In this document: positions 37,497-46,715 of the stretch, piece after piece
How the letters are laid out: every line of letters starts with the position of its first letter
How positions within the stretch are numbered: position 1 is the first letter of the stretch
Assembly (NCBI RefSeq): GCF_000373145.1
Contig: NZ_KB890614.1
Span: 62,001-126,000 of the forward strand
DNA from: Thermus oshimai DSM 12092
GTDB taxonomy: Bacteria > Deinococcota > Deinococci > Deinococcales > Thermaceae
Reading direction: 5' to 3'
Length of the DNA: 64,000 nt
Position numbers and translations under genes: made by a program
Notes under the pieces: generated by a model
What the model saw: only the letters and a program-made list of their open reading frames with translations
Told to the model about the DNA's origin: nothing
The model's database searches: none

Positions 37497-38302
37497 TGCT
37501 CTTGAGCCTAAAAGAGGTCCTCCCCGAGAAGGGCCGGGCGGTGGGGGCCTTTGACGTGGTGGGCCTGGAGTGGGCGGAGGCGGTCTTGGAGGGGGCGGAA
37601 ACCCTGGGCCTGCCCGTGATCCTCAGCGTGGCCCCCCACCTGGGGGGGCCGCCCCTCCCCGCCCTGGCCCCCGGCCTCCGCCACCTGGCGGAGGCGGCCC
37701 GGGTGCCCGTGGCCCTCCACCTGGACCACGGGGAAACCCTAGAGGAGGTGGTGGAGGCCCTGCGCCTGGGGTTTACGGGGGTGATGCTGGACGGAAGCCA
37801 CCTCCCCTTGGAGGAGAACATCCGCCTCACCCGCCTGGCGGTGGAGGTGGCCCGGGCCTTCGGCGCGGGGGTGGAGGGGGAGGTGGGGGTGGTGCCGGGC
37901 CACTACGGCCCCGGGGAGGACCGGGAGGCCCCCCTCTACACCGACCCCCTCGAGGCCGAGCGCTACCTGGCGGAAACAGGGGTGGACGCCCTGGCGGTGA
38001 GCATCGGCACCCGGCACGGCCTCTACAAGGGGCCCACCCGGCTCAACCTCCCCCTTCTGGAGCGCCTTTCCGCCCTCCCCGTGCCCCTGGTGCTCCACGG
38101 GGCTTCGGGGCTTAGCCCCGAGGAGTACCGGGCCCTGGTGCAGAGGGGCATCCGCAAGATCAACCTCTACGCCGACCTGGCCCTGGAGGCGGCCCGGGCC
38201 CTGAGGGAGGTTTCGGGGGAAGGCTACTTGGACCTCATGGCGGGGATGAAGGAGGCCCTGAAGGGGCTCGCCATGGCCCGGATGCGCCTATGGTGGGGGT
38301 AA
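37496..38302 (+). CDS. Class II ketose-bisphosphate aldolase (GatY/KbaY-like)
   Basis: 268 aa zinc aldolase. The zinc and active-site motifs are VALHLDHGETLEEVVEAL, GVMLDGSHLPLEEN, EGEVGVVPG, LVLHGASGLSPEE and KINLYADL. It is shorter and more GatY/KbaY-like than the second aldolase at 46.7 kb. TGATG links it to the comB-like gene. In this cluster it could act on fructose- or sedoheptulose-bisphosphate; having two aldolases suggests a split of these roles. Confidence 0.85.
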   Translation: MLLSLKEVLPEKGRAVGAFDVVGLEWAEAVLEGAETLGLPVILSVAPHLGGPPLPALAPGLRHLAEAARVPVALHLDHGETLEEVVEALRLGFTGVMLDGSHLPLEENIRLTRLAVEVARAFGAGVEGEVGVVPGHYGPGEDREAPLYTDPLEAERYLAETGVDALAVSIGTRHGLYKGPTRLNLPLLERLSALPVPLVLHGASGLSPEEYRALVQRGIRKINLYADLALEAARALREVSGEGYLDLMAGMKEALKGLAMARMRLWWG

Positions 38303-39042
38303 AGGCCCTGCTCTTGGACCTGGACGGCACCCTGGCGGAGACGGAGGAGCTCCACCGGGAGGCCTTCAACCGCGCCTTCCGGGAGGCGGGCCTCCCCTTC
38401 TCCTGGGACCGGCCCCTCTACAAGGCCCTTCTGGAGGTGACGGGGGGCAAGGAGCGCATCGCCCACTTCCTCCGCTCCTTCCCGGATGCCCCCCGGCTTT
38501 CCGAGGAGGCCCTAACCCGCCTGCACCAGCGGAAAAACGCCCTCTACGAGGCCCTTCTTCGGGAGGAGGGGGCCCCTTTGCGCCCGGGGGTGCGAAGGCT
38601 TCTGGGGGAGGCCCGGGAGGCGGGGCTCCTCTTGGCCCTGGTCACCACCACCAGCCCGGAGAACGCCCGGGCCTTTTTGGAGACCAGCGGGCTAAAGGGG
38701 GTCTTTCACCTGGTCCTGGCGGGGGACATCGTGCCCCGCAAGAAGCCCGACCCCGCCATCTACCACCTGGCCCGAAGGGAGCTGGGCCTAGGGGAGGGGG
38801 AGGGGGTGGCGGTGGAGGACTCCCGGAACGGCCTCCTCTCCGCCCGGGGGGCGGGCTTCCCGGTGCTCATCACCCCGGGGCTCTACACCGCGGACCAGGA
38901 CTTTTCCGAGGCCCAAGGGGTGGCGGAGCACCTGGGGGAGCCGGGGCACCCGGCCCGGTTCCTCCAGGGCCCCCGGGCGGGGGAAAGGGGAGTGGTGGAC
39001 CTGGACTACCTGGAGGAGGTGAGGGGATGGTGGAGCACCTGA
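38290..39042 (+). CDS. cbbY: CbbY-type HAD phosphatase
   Basis: 250 aa HAD hydrolase. Motif I is LLLDLDGTLAETEELHREAF (Asp10 nucleophile, Asp12 acid/base), with TGGKERIAHFLR in the cap, motif II VTTTS, Lys in RKKPDPAIY and motif IV VEDSRNG. The TLAETEELH and TGGKER signatures are those of CbbY, which removes the inhibitor xylulose-1,5-bisphosphate released from RuBisCO by CbbX. Overlaps both neighbours. An unusual tail of about 30 residues ends the protein. Confidence 0.88.
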   Translation: MVGVKALLLDLDGTLAETEELHREAFNRAFREAGLPFSWDRPLYKALLEVTGGKERIAHFLRSFPDAPRLSEEALTRLHQRKNALYEALLREEGAPLRPGVRRLLGEAREAGLLLALVTTTSPENARAFLETSGLKGVFHLVLAGDIVPRKKPDPAIYHLARRELGLGEGEGVAVEDSRNGLLSARGAGFPVLITPGLYTADQDFSEAQGVAEHLGEPGHPARFLQGPRAGERGVVDLDYLEEVRGWWST

Positions 39043-39332
39043 TCGTCTTCAACGCGGAGGCGAGCCCGGAGGAGGTGCGGCGCATGGTGGCCGAGGCCAA
39101 GGCGGTCCTCACCCAGATTCCTGGGGTCTTGGGCCTGCGCTACGGGGAGGCCCTGAGCCCGGGGGCCCGGTACCGGTACTGGCTTTCCGTGGTCTTTGCG
39201 GGGCCGGAGGTGGTGGAGGTCTACCGGGACCACCCCCTGCACGTGGACTTCGCCAACCGGGTCTTCCGGCCCATGGCCAAGGACCGCATCACCACCGACT
39301 ACCTGGTCCTGGAGGGGCCATGCGCACCCTGA
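39027..39332 (+). CDS. Dabb-family (A/B barrel) small protein
   Basis: 101 aa. The start MVEHLIVFNAEASPEEVRRM and the DHPLHVDFANRVFRPMA block are typical of stress-responsive dimeric alpha-beta barrel (Dabb) proteins. The molecular role is unknown. It overlaps cbbY and the next small gene, so it is translated as part of the cbb operon. Confidence 0.75.
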   Translation: MVEHLIVFNAEASPEEVRRMVAEAKAVLTQIPGVLGLRYGEALSPGARYRYWLSVVFAGPEVVEVYRDHPLHVDFANRVFRPMAKDRITTDYLVLEGPCAP

Positions 39333-39592
39333 CCTATCGGGAGGCCGAGCCCCAGGCCCTGAAGGTGCTGGTGGACGGGGTAGGGGAGGGCCTGGTCCTC
39401 CTGGGGGAGGGGGGTTACTACGCCCTCTACTACTTCTTTGGCCTCTACGGGCGGAAGGCCCCCGACCCCGAGGAAACCCCCGACTGGGTGGAGGGCCCAA
39501 GGCCCAGCCCAGAGGGCTTCCGGGAGCCCTACGACCAGGCGAAGTGGTTGGAGGCCAACGGGTATATGCTCTTCATCAACGAGTCCAAGTAG
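39320..39592 (+). CDS. Uncharacterised 90-aa protein, paralogue 1
   Basis: I do not recognise a family. The protein is small, acidic and aromatic-rich, with no signal peptide or membrane helix. It shares a layout with the next gene: an N-terminal E-A...A...VL.DG.G..LVL segment, then GYYALYYF, a Pro-rich stretch, W.EGP, PY...K.LE and an F.N end. It overlaps the Dabb gene by 13 nt. Its location between cbbY and cbbR suggests a Calvin-cycle accessory role, but nothing more can be claimed. Confidence 0.65.
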   Translation: MRTLTYREAEPQALKVLVDGVGEGLVLLGEGGYYALYYFFGLYGRKAPDPEETPDWVEGPRPSPEGFREPYDQAKWLEANGYMLFINESK

Positions 39593-39603
39593 GAGGGGGA
39601 AGG

Positions 39604-39873
39604 ATGGAGTACGCGGAGATGCCCTACGAGGAGGCCAGGAAGCGGGCGGTGAGGGTGCTGGAGGACGGCTATGGGGACGCGGTGGTCCTTAAGGACGAGC
39701 ACGGCTACTGGGCCTTGTACTACTTCTACTGGGCCCAGACCCCGCCCCCTGCGGCCACCCCCCACTGGATGGAGGGCCCCCTGGGGGAGGTGGGGGCCAT
39801 CCGCTCCCCTTACGAGATGAAGAAGTTCCTGGAAGAGGTGGGAGAGCCCGATTTCCTCAACGATGTAGACTAA
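39604..39873 (+). CDS. Uncharacterised 89-aa protein, paralogue 2
   Basis: A paralogue of the preceding gene: YEEARKRAVRVLEDGYGDAV, then GYWALYYFYW, a Pro-rich spacer, HWMEGPLGE, SPYEMKKFLEEVG and FLND. The ATG at 39604 follows an AGGAGGGGGAAGG RBS, 11 nt after the first copy. Soluble, acidic, no known domain. Tandem duplication followed by divergence is the simplest origin. Confidence 0.65.
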   Translation: MEYAEMPYEEARKRAVRVLEDGYGDAVVLKDEHGYWALYYFYWAQTPPPAATPHWMEGPLGEVGAIRSPYEMKKFLEEVGEPDFLNDVD

Positions 39874-39877
39874 CCCT

Positions 39878-40318
39878 GTGAGGCGGGACGCCTACCGCAT
39901 CCTCCAGGCCACGGAGACGGTCATCTACCTCTTCGCGGGCTTCCTCATCGCCGCCGGGGCGGCCATCCTCCTCCTCACCACCCTGCTGGAGGGGGTGGAG
40001 AACCTCCTGGCGGGGCGGTACCACGAGGTGGCCCTCACCCTTCTGGACCGGGTCCTCCTGGCCCTGATGCTGGCGGAGATCCTCTACACCCTGGTGCGCT
40101 TCGCCCGGGAGGGGAGCCTCGAGGCCACCCCCTTCCTCATCATCGGCATCATCGCCGCGGTGCGCCGGGTCCTGGTGCTCACCGCGGAGGCGGTGGAGAA
40201 GTTTGACCTCAGCGACCCCGCGTTTATGGCCGTCCTGGCGGAGCTCGGCCTCCTGGCCCTTCTGGTGGTGGCCTTCGCCCTGGCCATCCGCCTGGTCAAG
40301 AGCCTAGAAGGGCGATGA
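39878..40318 (+). CDS. PsiE-like small membrane protein
   Basis: 146 aa with four predicted helices. LLDRVLLALMLAEILYTLV and ATPFLIIGIIAAVRRVLVLT match the phosphate-starvation-inducible PsiE family. Function is unknown; a link to phosphate supply would fit a pathway that cycles phosphorylated sugars, but that is conjecture. The GTG start is 5 nt past the previous stop. The 3' end overlaps the convergent cbbR by 23 nt. Confidence 0.75.
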   Translation: MRRDAYRILQATETVIYLFAGFLIAAGAAILLLTTLLEGVENLLAGRYHEVALTLLDRVLLALMLAEILYTLVRFAREGSLEATPFLIIGIIAAVRRVLVLTAEAVEKFDLSDPAFMAVLAELGLLALLVVAFALAIRLVKSLEGR

Positions 40319-41201
40319 GGGCCTGGGCCGCGGGGTTGGCCACGTTCCTGGGGTAGACCAGCCAGAAAATGCGCCGGAGCTCCCCCACGGGCTCCTCCAG
40401 CCTCAGGGCCCGGAGGTTGCCCACCTTGAGGTTGGGCTGGATCACCACCCGGCTCACGATGCCCACCCCTGCCCCGGCCATGACCAGGCGCTTGGTCACC
40501 TCGTTGTTGTCCGTGTAGAAGGTGGGCTTGAGCTCCAGACCCGCCTGCTCAAAAGCCCGCTCCAGGACCCGCCAGGTCATGGAGCCCGGCTTGCGCACCA
40601 CCAGGCTCTCCTGGGCCAGCCAGGTGGGGGGCACGGTGCTCCGGTTCGCCCAGGGGTGCTCGGGGGGGACGATGAGGACCAGCTCGTCCTCGTAGAAAAG
40701 CCGCCGGTCGTACCCCTCCCAGCCCTCCACGCCCTCGAGGATGGCGAACTCCAGCTCCCCCATCCGGAGCCGCTCCGCCAGGCGCTCGGAGCTTCCGCTT
40801 TCCAGGTGCACCCGGATCCCCGGGTGCTCTTGGTGGAAGCGCTTGAGGAAGGTGGGCACCACGTAGGTGGCCATGGTGGTGGAGGCCCCAAAGGTCACCT
40901 CCCCCAGCTCCAGGCGGCCCATGGCCTGGGAGACCCGCTGGAACCCCTCCAGGGCCTGGACCACCCGCCGGGCCTCGGGGAGGAGGGCCTCCCCCACCCG
41001 GGAGAGGACCAGGTGCCGCCCCTGCCGCTCAAAGAGGGGGTGGCCCACCTGCTCCTCCAGGGTCCTCAGGTACTGGCTCACCGCGGGCTGGGTGATGCCC
41101 AAGGCCAAGGCCGCCCGGCCCACCCCTCCTTCCTCCACCACCGTGACGAAGACCCGTAATGCCGCGGGGTTGGGCAGTTTAGCGTTTTTAGATATGAGCA
41201 T
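40296..41201 (-). CDS. cbbR: LysR-family regulator, probable CbbR
   Basis: 301 aa. The N-terminal winged HTH is FVTVVEEGGVGRAALALGITQPAVSQYLRTLEEQ. The effector domain begins near EVTFGASTTMATYVVPTFL and contains VRKPGSMTW and AGAGVGIVSR. Divergent location next to glpX-cbbLS makes CbbR by far the likeliest identity; CbbR activates cbb operons in response to metabolites such as RuBP, ATP or NADPH. The ATG at 41201 is preferred to a GTG at 41252 because a TATACC box lies just upstream of it and the family N terminus fits. Confidence 0.85.
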   Translation of the reverse strand: MLISKNAKLPNPAALRVFVTVVEEGGVGRAALALGITQPAVSQYLRTLEEQVGHPLFERQGRHLVLSRVGEALLPEARRVVQALEGFQRVSQAMGRLELGEVTFGASTTMATYVVPTFLKRFHQEHPGIRVHLESGSSERLAERLRMGELEFAILEGVEGWEGYDRRLFYEDELVLIVPPEHPWANRSTVPPTWLAQESLVVRKPGSMTWRVLERAFEQAGLELKPTFYTDNNEVTKRLVMAGAGVGIVSRVVIQPNLKVGNLRALRLEEPVGELRRIFWLVYPRNVANPAAQALIALLGS

Positions 41202-41239
41202 GGGCTTATGGTATAGCCCAAAACATATGATTGCAATAA
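41201..41239 (-). promoter_or_regulatory. cbbR promoter and candidate CbbR operator
   Basis: Minus-strand TATACC (41215-41210) lies 8 nt before the cbbR ATG, with TTATTG (41239-41234) 18 nt upstream. A 20-bp inverted repeat with perfect 6-bp arms, TGGGCT-N8-AGCCCA (41201-41220), covers the -10 and the first base of the start codon. That suits autorepression by the LysR protein. Confidence 0.5.
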
Positions 41240-41259
41240 TAAAACCCCCCACCTAAGGT
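41231..41259 (+). promoter_or_regulatory. Promoter of the glpX-cbbLSX-prk-rpe-fba operon
   Basis: TTGCAA (41231-41236), a 17-nt spacer and TAAGGT (41254-41259), 6 nt before the glpX ATG, so glpX is probably leaderless. The -35 lies inside the palindrome ATTGCAAT (41230-41237) and overlaps the cbbR -35, the expected geometry for a CbbR-controlled divergent promoter. Confidence 0.65.
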
Positions 41260-41265
41260 AAGCGC

Positions 41266-42245
41266 ATGGCTATGCCTACGCGCAACCTGGGTCTGGACCT
41301 CATGCGGGCCACGGAGGCCGCCGCCTTAGCCTCCGCCCGCTGGGTGGGCCTGGGGAACAAGGAGGAGGGGGACCGGGCCGCGGTGGAGGCCATGCGCCTC
41401 ATCCTTTCCAGCCTGGACTTCCGGGCCCGGGTGGTCATCGGCGAGGGGGAGAAGGACCGGGCCCCCATGCTCTATAACGGCGAGGAGCTGGGCCAGGGGG
41501 AGGGCCCCTTCTGGGACCTGGCGGTGGACCCCGTGGAGGGCACCCGGCTTCTCGCCCTGGGGCGCCCCGGGGCCATCAGCGTCCTGGCCGCGGCCCCCGA
41601 GGGCACCCTCTTCAACCCGGGGCCGGGGTTCTACGCTGCCAAGCTGGTGGTGGGCCCGGAGGCCCGGGAGGCCATCGACCTGAAGGCCTCGGCGGCGGAC
41701 AACCTCAAGGAGATCGCCCGGGCCCTGAAGCGCTCGGTGCGGGAGCTTACGGTCTTCGTCCTGGACAAGCCCCGGCACGCCCGGCTCATAGAGGAGATCC
41801 GCTACGCGGGGGCCCGCATCACCCTCCAGACGGACGGGGACGTGGCCGGGGCCCTGGCCGCGGTGCTTCCGGGAACGGGGGTGGACGTCCTCATGGGCAC
41901 CGGGGGGACCCCGGAGGGGGTCATCGCCGCGGTGGCCGTGCGGGCCCTGGGGGGCGGGATGCAGATGCGCCTGGACCCCCAGAGCGAGGAGGAGCGCTGG
42001 AACCTGATCCACGCGGGGTTTGACCTGGAAAAGGTGTACACCCTGGAGGAGCTCTGCCGGGCGGAGGACACCCACTTCGCCGCCACCGGCATCACCGATG
42101 GGCCCTTCCTGAGGGGCGTGCGCTACGGGGCGCAGGAGGCCTGGACGGAGAGCCTGGTCATCCGCGGGGCCACCCGCACCCTGCGCAAGGTGGAGGCCCG
42201 GCACCGGCTTGAGAAGCTTCGGGGCATCAGCCCCGTGGCCTACTG

Positions 42246-42246
<1 letters not shown>
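41266..42246 (+). CDS. glpX: Class II fructose-1,6-bisphosphatase (GlpX), possible bifunctional FBPase/SBPase
   Basis: 326 aa, Li-sensitive metal phosphatase. It has VVIGEGEKDRAPMLYNGEEL, the metal site in LAVDPVEGTR (DPLEGT in most relatives), GTGGTPEGVIAAVAVRALGG and the lysine/arginine-rich C terminus. Cyanobacterial GlpX enzymes act on both fructose- and sedoheptulose-bisphosphate, which would cover both phosphatase steps of the Calvin cycle here because no other SBPase gene is seen. Operon partner of RuBisCO, 15 nt upstream of cbbL. Confidence 0.92.
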
Positions 42247-43707
<1,461 letters not shown>

Positions 43708-43719
43708 AAGGAGGAAGCC

Positions 43720-44151
43720 ATGCGGATCACCCAAGGAACCTTCTCTTACCTGCCCGACCTGACGGACGAGGAAATTCGGCTTCAGATTGAGTACATCATC
43801 AAGAACGGCTGGGCGGTCTCCATCGAGTACACCGACGACCCCCACCCCTACAACGTCTACTGGAACATGTGGGGCCTGCCCATGTTTGACCTGGAGGACG
43901 CCGCCCCCGCCTTCTACGAGTTCCAGAAGTGCCGGGAGGCCTTCCCCAACCACTACATCAAGATCAACGGCTACGACCCCTCCCCCATGTGGCAGGCCCA
44001 GCGGGTGTCCTTCATCGCCCACCGGCCCAAGGTGGAGGAGCCGGGCTTCCGCCTGCACCGGCAGCTTTACTCGGACGGGAGGCGGCTTAAGTACACCCTC
44101 GAGGCCTACGCCACCATGAGGCCTGAGGGGCAGCGCTACCAGGAGGAGTAA
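43720..44151 (+). CDS. cbbS: RuBisCO small subunit
   Basis: 143 aa. It starts MRITQGTFSYLPDLTDEEI and contains IEYTDDPHPYNVYWNMWGLP, both typical of red-type small subunits. The C-terminal extension (HRQLYSDGRRLKYTLEAYA) corresponds to the beta-hairpin that fills the central channel in red-type holoenzymes. 12 nt after cbbL with an AAAAGGAGG RBS. Confidence 0.97.
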   Translation: MRITQGTFSYLPDLTDEEIRLQIEYIIKNGWAVSIEYTDDPHPYNVYWNMWGLPMFDLEDAAPAFYEFQKCREAFPNHYIKINGYDPSPMWQAQRVSFIAHRPKVEEPGFRLHRQLYSDGRRLKYTLEAYATMRPEGQRYQEE

Positions 44152-44160
44152 CGGTCCTCT

Positions 44161-44185
44161 GGGGGAGGCTTTTGGGGCCTCCCCC
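44161..44185 (+). terminator. Attenuator-like hairpin between cbbS and cbbX
   Basis: GGGGGAGGC and GCCTCCCCC form a 9-bp stem with a 7-nt loop, 9 nt after the cbbS stop, followed by TACCTTT. The operon continues, so it probably causes partial termination or protects the 3' end of the cbbLS mRNA, favouring RuBisCO over activase. Confidence 0.6.
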
Positions 44186-44203
44186 TACCTTTAAGGAGGC
44201 GGC

Positions 44204-45082
44204 ATGGGAGAGGAAAAGGCCCTGGCCCTGGTGAAAAACCCCGAGGTGGAGGCGGTCCTCGAGGCCCTGGACAAGGAGCTGGTGGGCCTGGCCCCGGTGA
44301 AGCGGCGCATCCGGGAGATCGCCGCCTACCTCTCCGTGGACAAGCTCCGCCGGGAGCTTAACCTGGTGGCCGACCGCCCCACCCTGCACATGGCCTTCGT
44401 GGGGCCGCCGGGCACGGGCAAGACCACGGTGGCCATGCGCATGGCCACCATCCTCCACCGCCTGGGCTACATCCGCCGCGACCACCTGGTGGTGGCCAGC
44501 CGGGACGACCTGGTGGGCCAGTACATCGGCCACACCGCCCCCAAGACCAAGGAGGTCTTGAAGCGGGCCATGGGGGGGGTGCTCTTCATTGACGAGGCCT
44601 ACAGCCTCTACCGGGCGGAGAACGAGCGGGACTACGGCCAGGAGACCATAGAGATCCTCCTCCAGGTGATGGAGAACCAGCGGGAGGACCTGGTGGTCAT
44701 CCTGGCGGGGTACAAGGACCGCATGGAGGAGTTCTTCGCCCTGAACCCCGGGATGCGTTCCCGCATCGCCCACCACATTGAGTTCCCCCCCTATAACCTG
44801 GAAGAACTCTACCAGATTGGCCTGATCATGCTGGAGAAGCAGGGGTACCGCCTCACTCCCGAGGCCGAGGTGGCCTTTAAGGAGTACCTGGAGCGGCGGA
44901 TGGAACGCCCCAACTTCGCCTACGCCAGGAGCGTGCGCAACGCCATAGATCGCTTCAAGCTCCGCCAGGCCTACCGCCTCTACCAGAAGGCGGGCCCCGT
45001 GACCCCCGAGGAGCTGGTGACCATCACCGCGGACGACATCTACGCCAGCTCCCTCTTTAAGGAGGAGGAGCATGCCCCATAG
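44204..45082 (+). CDS. cbbX: Red-type RuBisCO activase CbbX
   Basis: 292 aa AAA+ ATPase. Walker A is GPPGTGKTT (67-75), the pore loop is [10 protein letters not shown], Walker B is [13 protein letters not shown] (LFIDEA about 127-132) and sensor 1 is [10 protein letters not shown]. CbbX threads the RbcL C-terminal tail to release tight-binding sugar phosphates. Its presence confirms the red-type assignment. An AAGGAGG RBS precedes the ATG; its stop overlaps prk by 11 nt. Confidence 0.95.
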   Translation: MGEEKALALVKNPEVEAVLEALDKELVGLAPVKRRIREIAAYLSVDKLRRELNLVADRPTLHMAFVGPPGTGKTTVAMRMATILHRLGYIRRDHLVVASRDDLVGQYIGHTAPKTKEVLKRAMGGVLFIDEAYSLYRAENERDYGQETIEILLQVMENQREDLVVILAGYKDRMEEFFALNPGMRSRIAHHIEFPPYNLEELYQIGLIMLEKQGYRLTPEAEVAFKEYLERRMERPNFAYARSVRNAIDRFKLRQAYRLYQKAGPVTPEELVTITADDIYASSLFKEEEHAP

Positions 45083-46037
45083 GCCCTTTATGCTCGGCAT
45101 CGCCGGGGACTCCGGGGCGGGGAAGACCACCCTGTCCAGCGGGGTGGCCCGGCTTCTCGGCGTGGAGCGGACCACCAACATCTGCGTGGACGACTACCAC
45201 AAGTACGATCGCAAGCAGCGGAAGGAACTGGGCATCACCCCCTTGAACCCGGCCTGCAACTACATGGACATCATGGAGCAGCACGTCCGGCTCCTTTCCG
45301 AGGGGGAACCCATCCTGAAGCCCGTCTACAACCACACCACCGGCACCTTTGACCCCCCGGTTTACGTGCCCGCCCCCCGGGCGGTGGAGGAGGGGGGGCG
45401 GCTCATCCCCCGGGTGGTGATCCTGGAGGGGCTCCTCACCCTCTTCTCCCCCGAGATGCGGGGCCGCTACCACCTCACGGTCTACCTGGACCCCGAGGAG
45501 GAGCTCCGCCGGGAGTGGAAGGTGAAGCGGGACGTGGCCAAGCGGGGCTACACCCCCGAGGAGGTCCTGGCGGACATAGAGCGGCGCATGCCCGACTCCC
45601 GGGCCTTCATCTGGCCCCAGAAGGCCCACGCGGACATCATCGTCCGCTTCTACCGCCCCCCGGGGTACGATCCGGAAAACCCCAGCACCCTGAACGTCCG
45701 CATCACCCTGAAGCACACCCTTCCCCGGCTGGACCTCTCCGAGGTCCTCCACTCCGCCTACGAGGACGAGGCCCTGATCCGGCTGGAGGCCCGCAAGGAA
45801 GCGGACATCCTGGACATCACCGGCAACGTCCGCCCCGAGCAGGCCCAGACCTTTGAGCGCATCATCTGGGAGCACCTAGGCCACCACGCGGAGCACTTTG
45901 ACCCCAGCCTGGTGGGCACCTTCTGGGACAAAGCGGGGCAGAGCTACCCCCTGGCCCTGACCCAGCTCATCATCGCCTACTACCTGGTTAAGATGCGGGA
46001 GCTGGCCATCGAGCGGGGGCACCTGCGGGTGGCCTAG
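45072..46037 (+). CDS. prk: Phosphoribulokinase, class II (plant/cyanobacterial type)
   Basis: 321 aa, makes ribulose-1,5-bisphosphate from ribulose-5-phosphate. The P-loop is [12 protein letters not shown], followed by [19 protein letters not shown] and [14 protein letters not shown], all class II features; proteobacterial class I enzymes look different. The P-loop Cys16 of the plant enzyme is Ala16 here, while the cysteine before DDYH is kept, so thioredoxin regulation as in chloroplasts is unlikely. It overlaps cbbX by 11 nt and is followed by rpe. Confidence 0.93.
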   Translation: MPHRPFMLGIAGDSGAGKTTLSSGVARLLGVERTTNICVDDYHKYDRKQRKELGITPLNPACNYMDIMEQHVRLLSEGEPILKPVYNHTTGTFDPPVYVPAPRAVEEGGRLIPRVVILEGLLTLFSPEMRGRYHLTVYLDPEEELRREWKVKRDVAKRGYTPEEVLADIERRMPDSRAFIWPQKAHADIIVRFYRPPGYDPENPSTLNVRITLKHTLPRLDLSEVLHSAYEDEALIRLEARKEADILDITGNVRPEQAQTFERIIWEHLGHHAEHFDPSLVGTFWDKAGQSYPLALTQLIIAYYLVKMRELAIERGHLRVA

Positions 46038-46046
46038 GAGGCAAGG

Positions 46047-46715
46047 ATGCTGAAGTTCGCGCCCTCCATCCTCACGGCGGACCTTTCCCGGCTGGCCGAG
46101 GCCATCGGGGAGGCGGAGGCGGCGGGGGTGGACTGGATCCACCTGGACGTGATGGACGGGGTCTTCGTCCCCAACCTCACCTTCGGCCCCCTCCTGGTGG
46201 AGGCGGTGCGCCGGGTGACCGCCCTGCCCCTGGATGTCCACCTCATGATCGTGAGCCCGGAGCGCTACCTCGAGGACTTCGCCCGGGCGGGGGCCGACCT
46301 CATCACCGTCCACTACGAGGCCACCCCCCACGCCCACCGGGCGGTCCAGAAGATCAAGGAGCTGGGGAAGAAGGCGGGGCTGGCCATCAACCCGGCCACG
46401 CCCCTGGAGGCCTTTGAACCCCTTCTCCCCGAGCTGGACCTGGCCCTCCTCATGAGCGTGAACCCGGGGTTTGGAGGGCAGAAGTACATCCCCCGCTCCA
46501 CCGAGAGGCTCCGCCGGCTCAAGGCCATGCGGGACGCCCTCAACCCCAGGTGCCTCATAGAGGTGGACGGGGGGGTGAACCTGTCCACCGTGGCCGAGGT
46601 CTACCGGGCAGGGGCCGACGTGGCGGTGGCGGGGAGCGCGCTTTTCAACGATAGGCCGGTGGCGGAAAACCTTAAGGCGCTAAAGGAGGTTCTCTATGCC
46701 CTTGGTGGTCGGTAA
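46047..46715 (+). CDS. rpe: Ribulose-phosphate 3-epimerase
   Basis: 222 aa TIM barrel. FAPSILTADLSRLAEAI, HLDVMDGVFVPNLTFGP, HLMIVSPERYLEDFARAGAD, VNPGFGGQKYIP and EVDGGVN are all diagnostic. It regenerates ribulose-5-phosphate for Prk. A GGAGG RBS precedes the ATG; it overlaps fba by 20 nt. Confidence 0.95.
   Translation: MLKFAPSILTADLSRLAEAIGEAEAAGVDWIHLDVMDGVFVPNLTFGPLLVEAVRRVTALPLDVHLMIVSPERYLEDFARAGADLITVHYEATPHAHRAVQKIKELGKKAGLAINPATPLEAFEPLLPELDLALLMSVNPGFGGQKYIPRSTERLRRLKAMRDALNPRCLIEVDGGVNLSTVAEVYRAGADVAVAGSALFNDRPVAENLKALKEVLYALGGR

Noticed and set aside
40296-40318. PsiE-like/cbbR 23-bp overlap as a regulatory antisense element
   Set aside because: Short convergent overlaps are common across this window (nrnA/apgM, TetR/murE, fba/aquaporin), so it needs no special explanation.
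41202-41252. A longer CbbR with 17 extra N-terminal residues from a GTG at 41252
   Set aside because: That start would run through the divergent promoters; the ATG at 41201 gives a normal LysR N terminus and a suitable -10 spacing.
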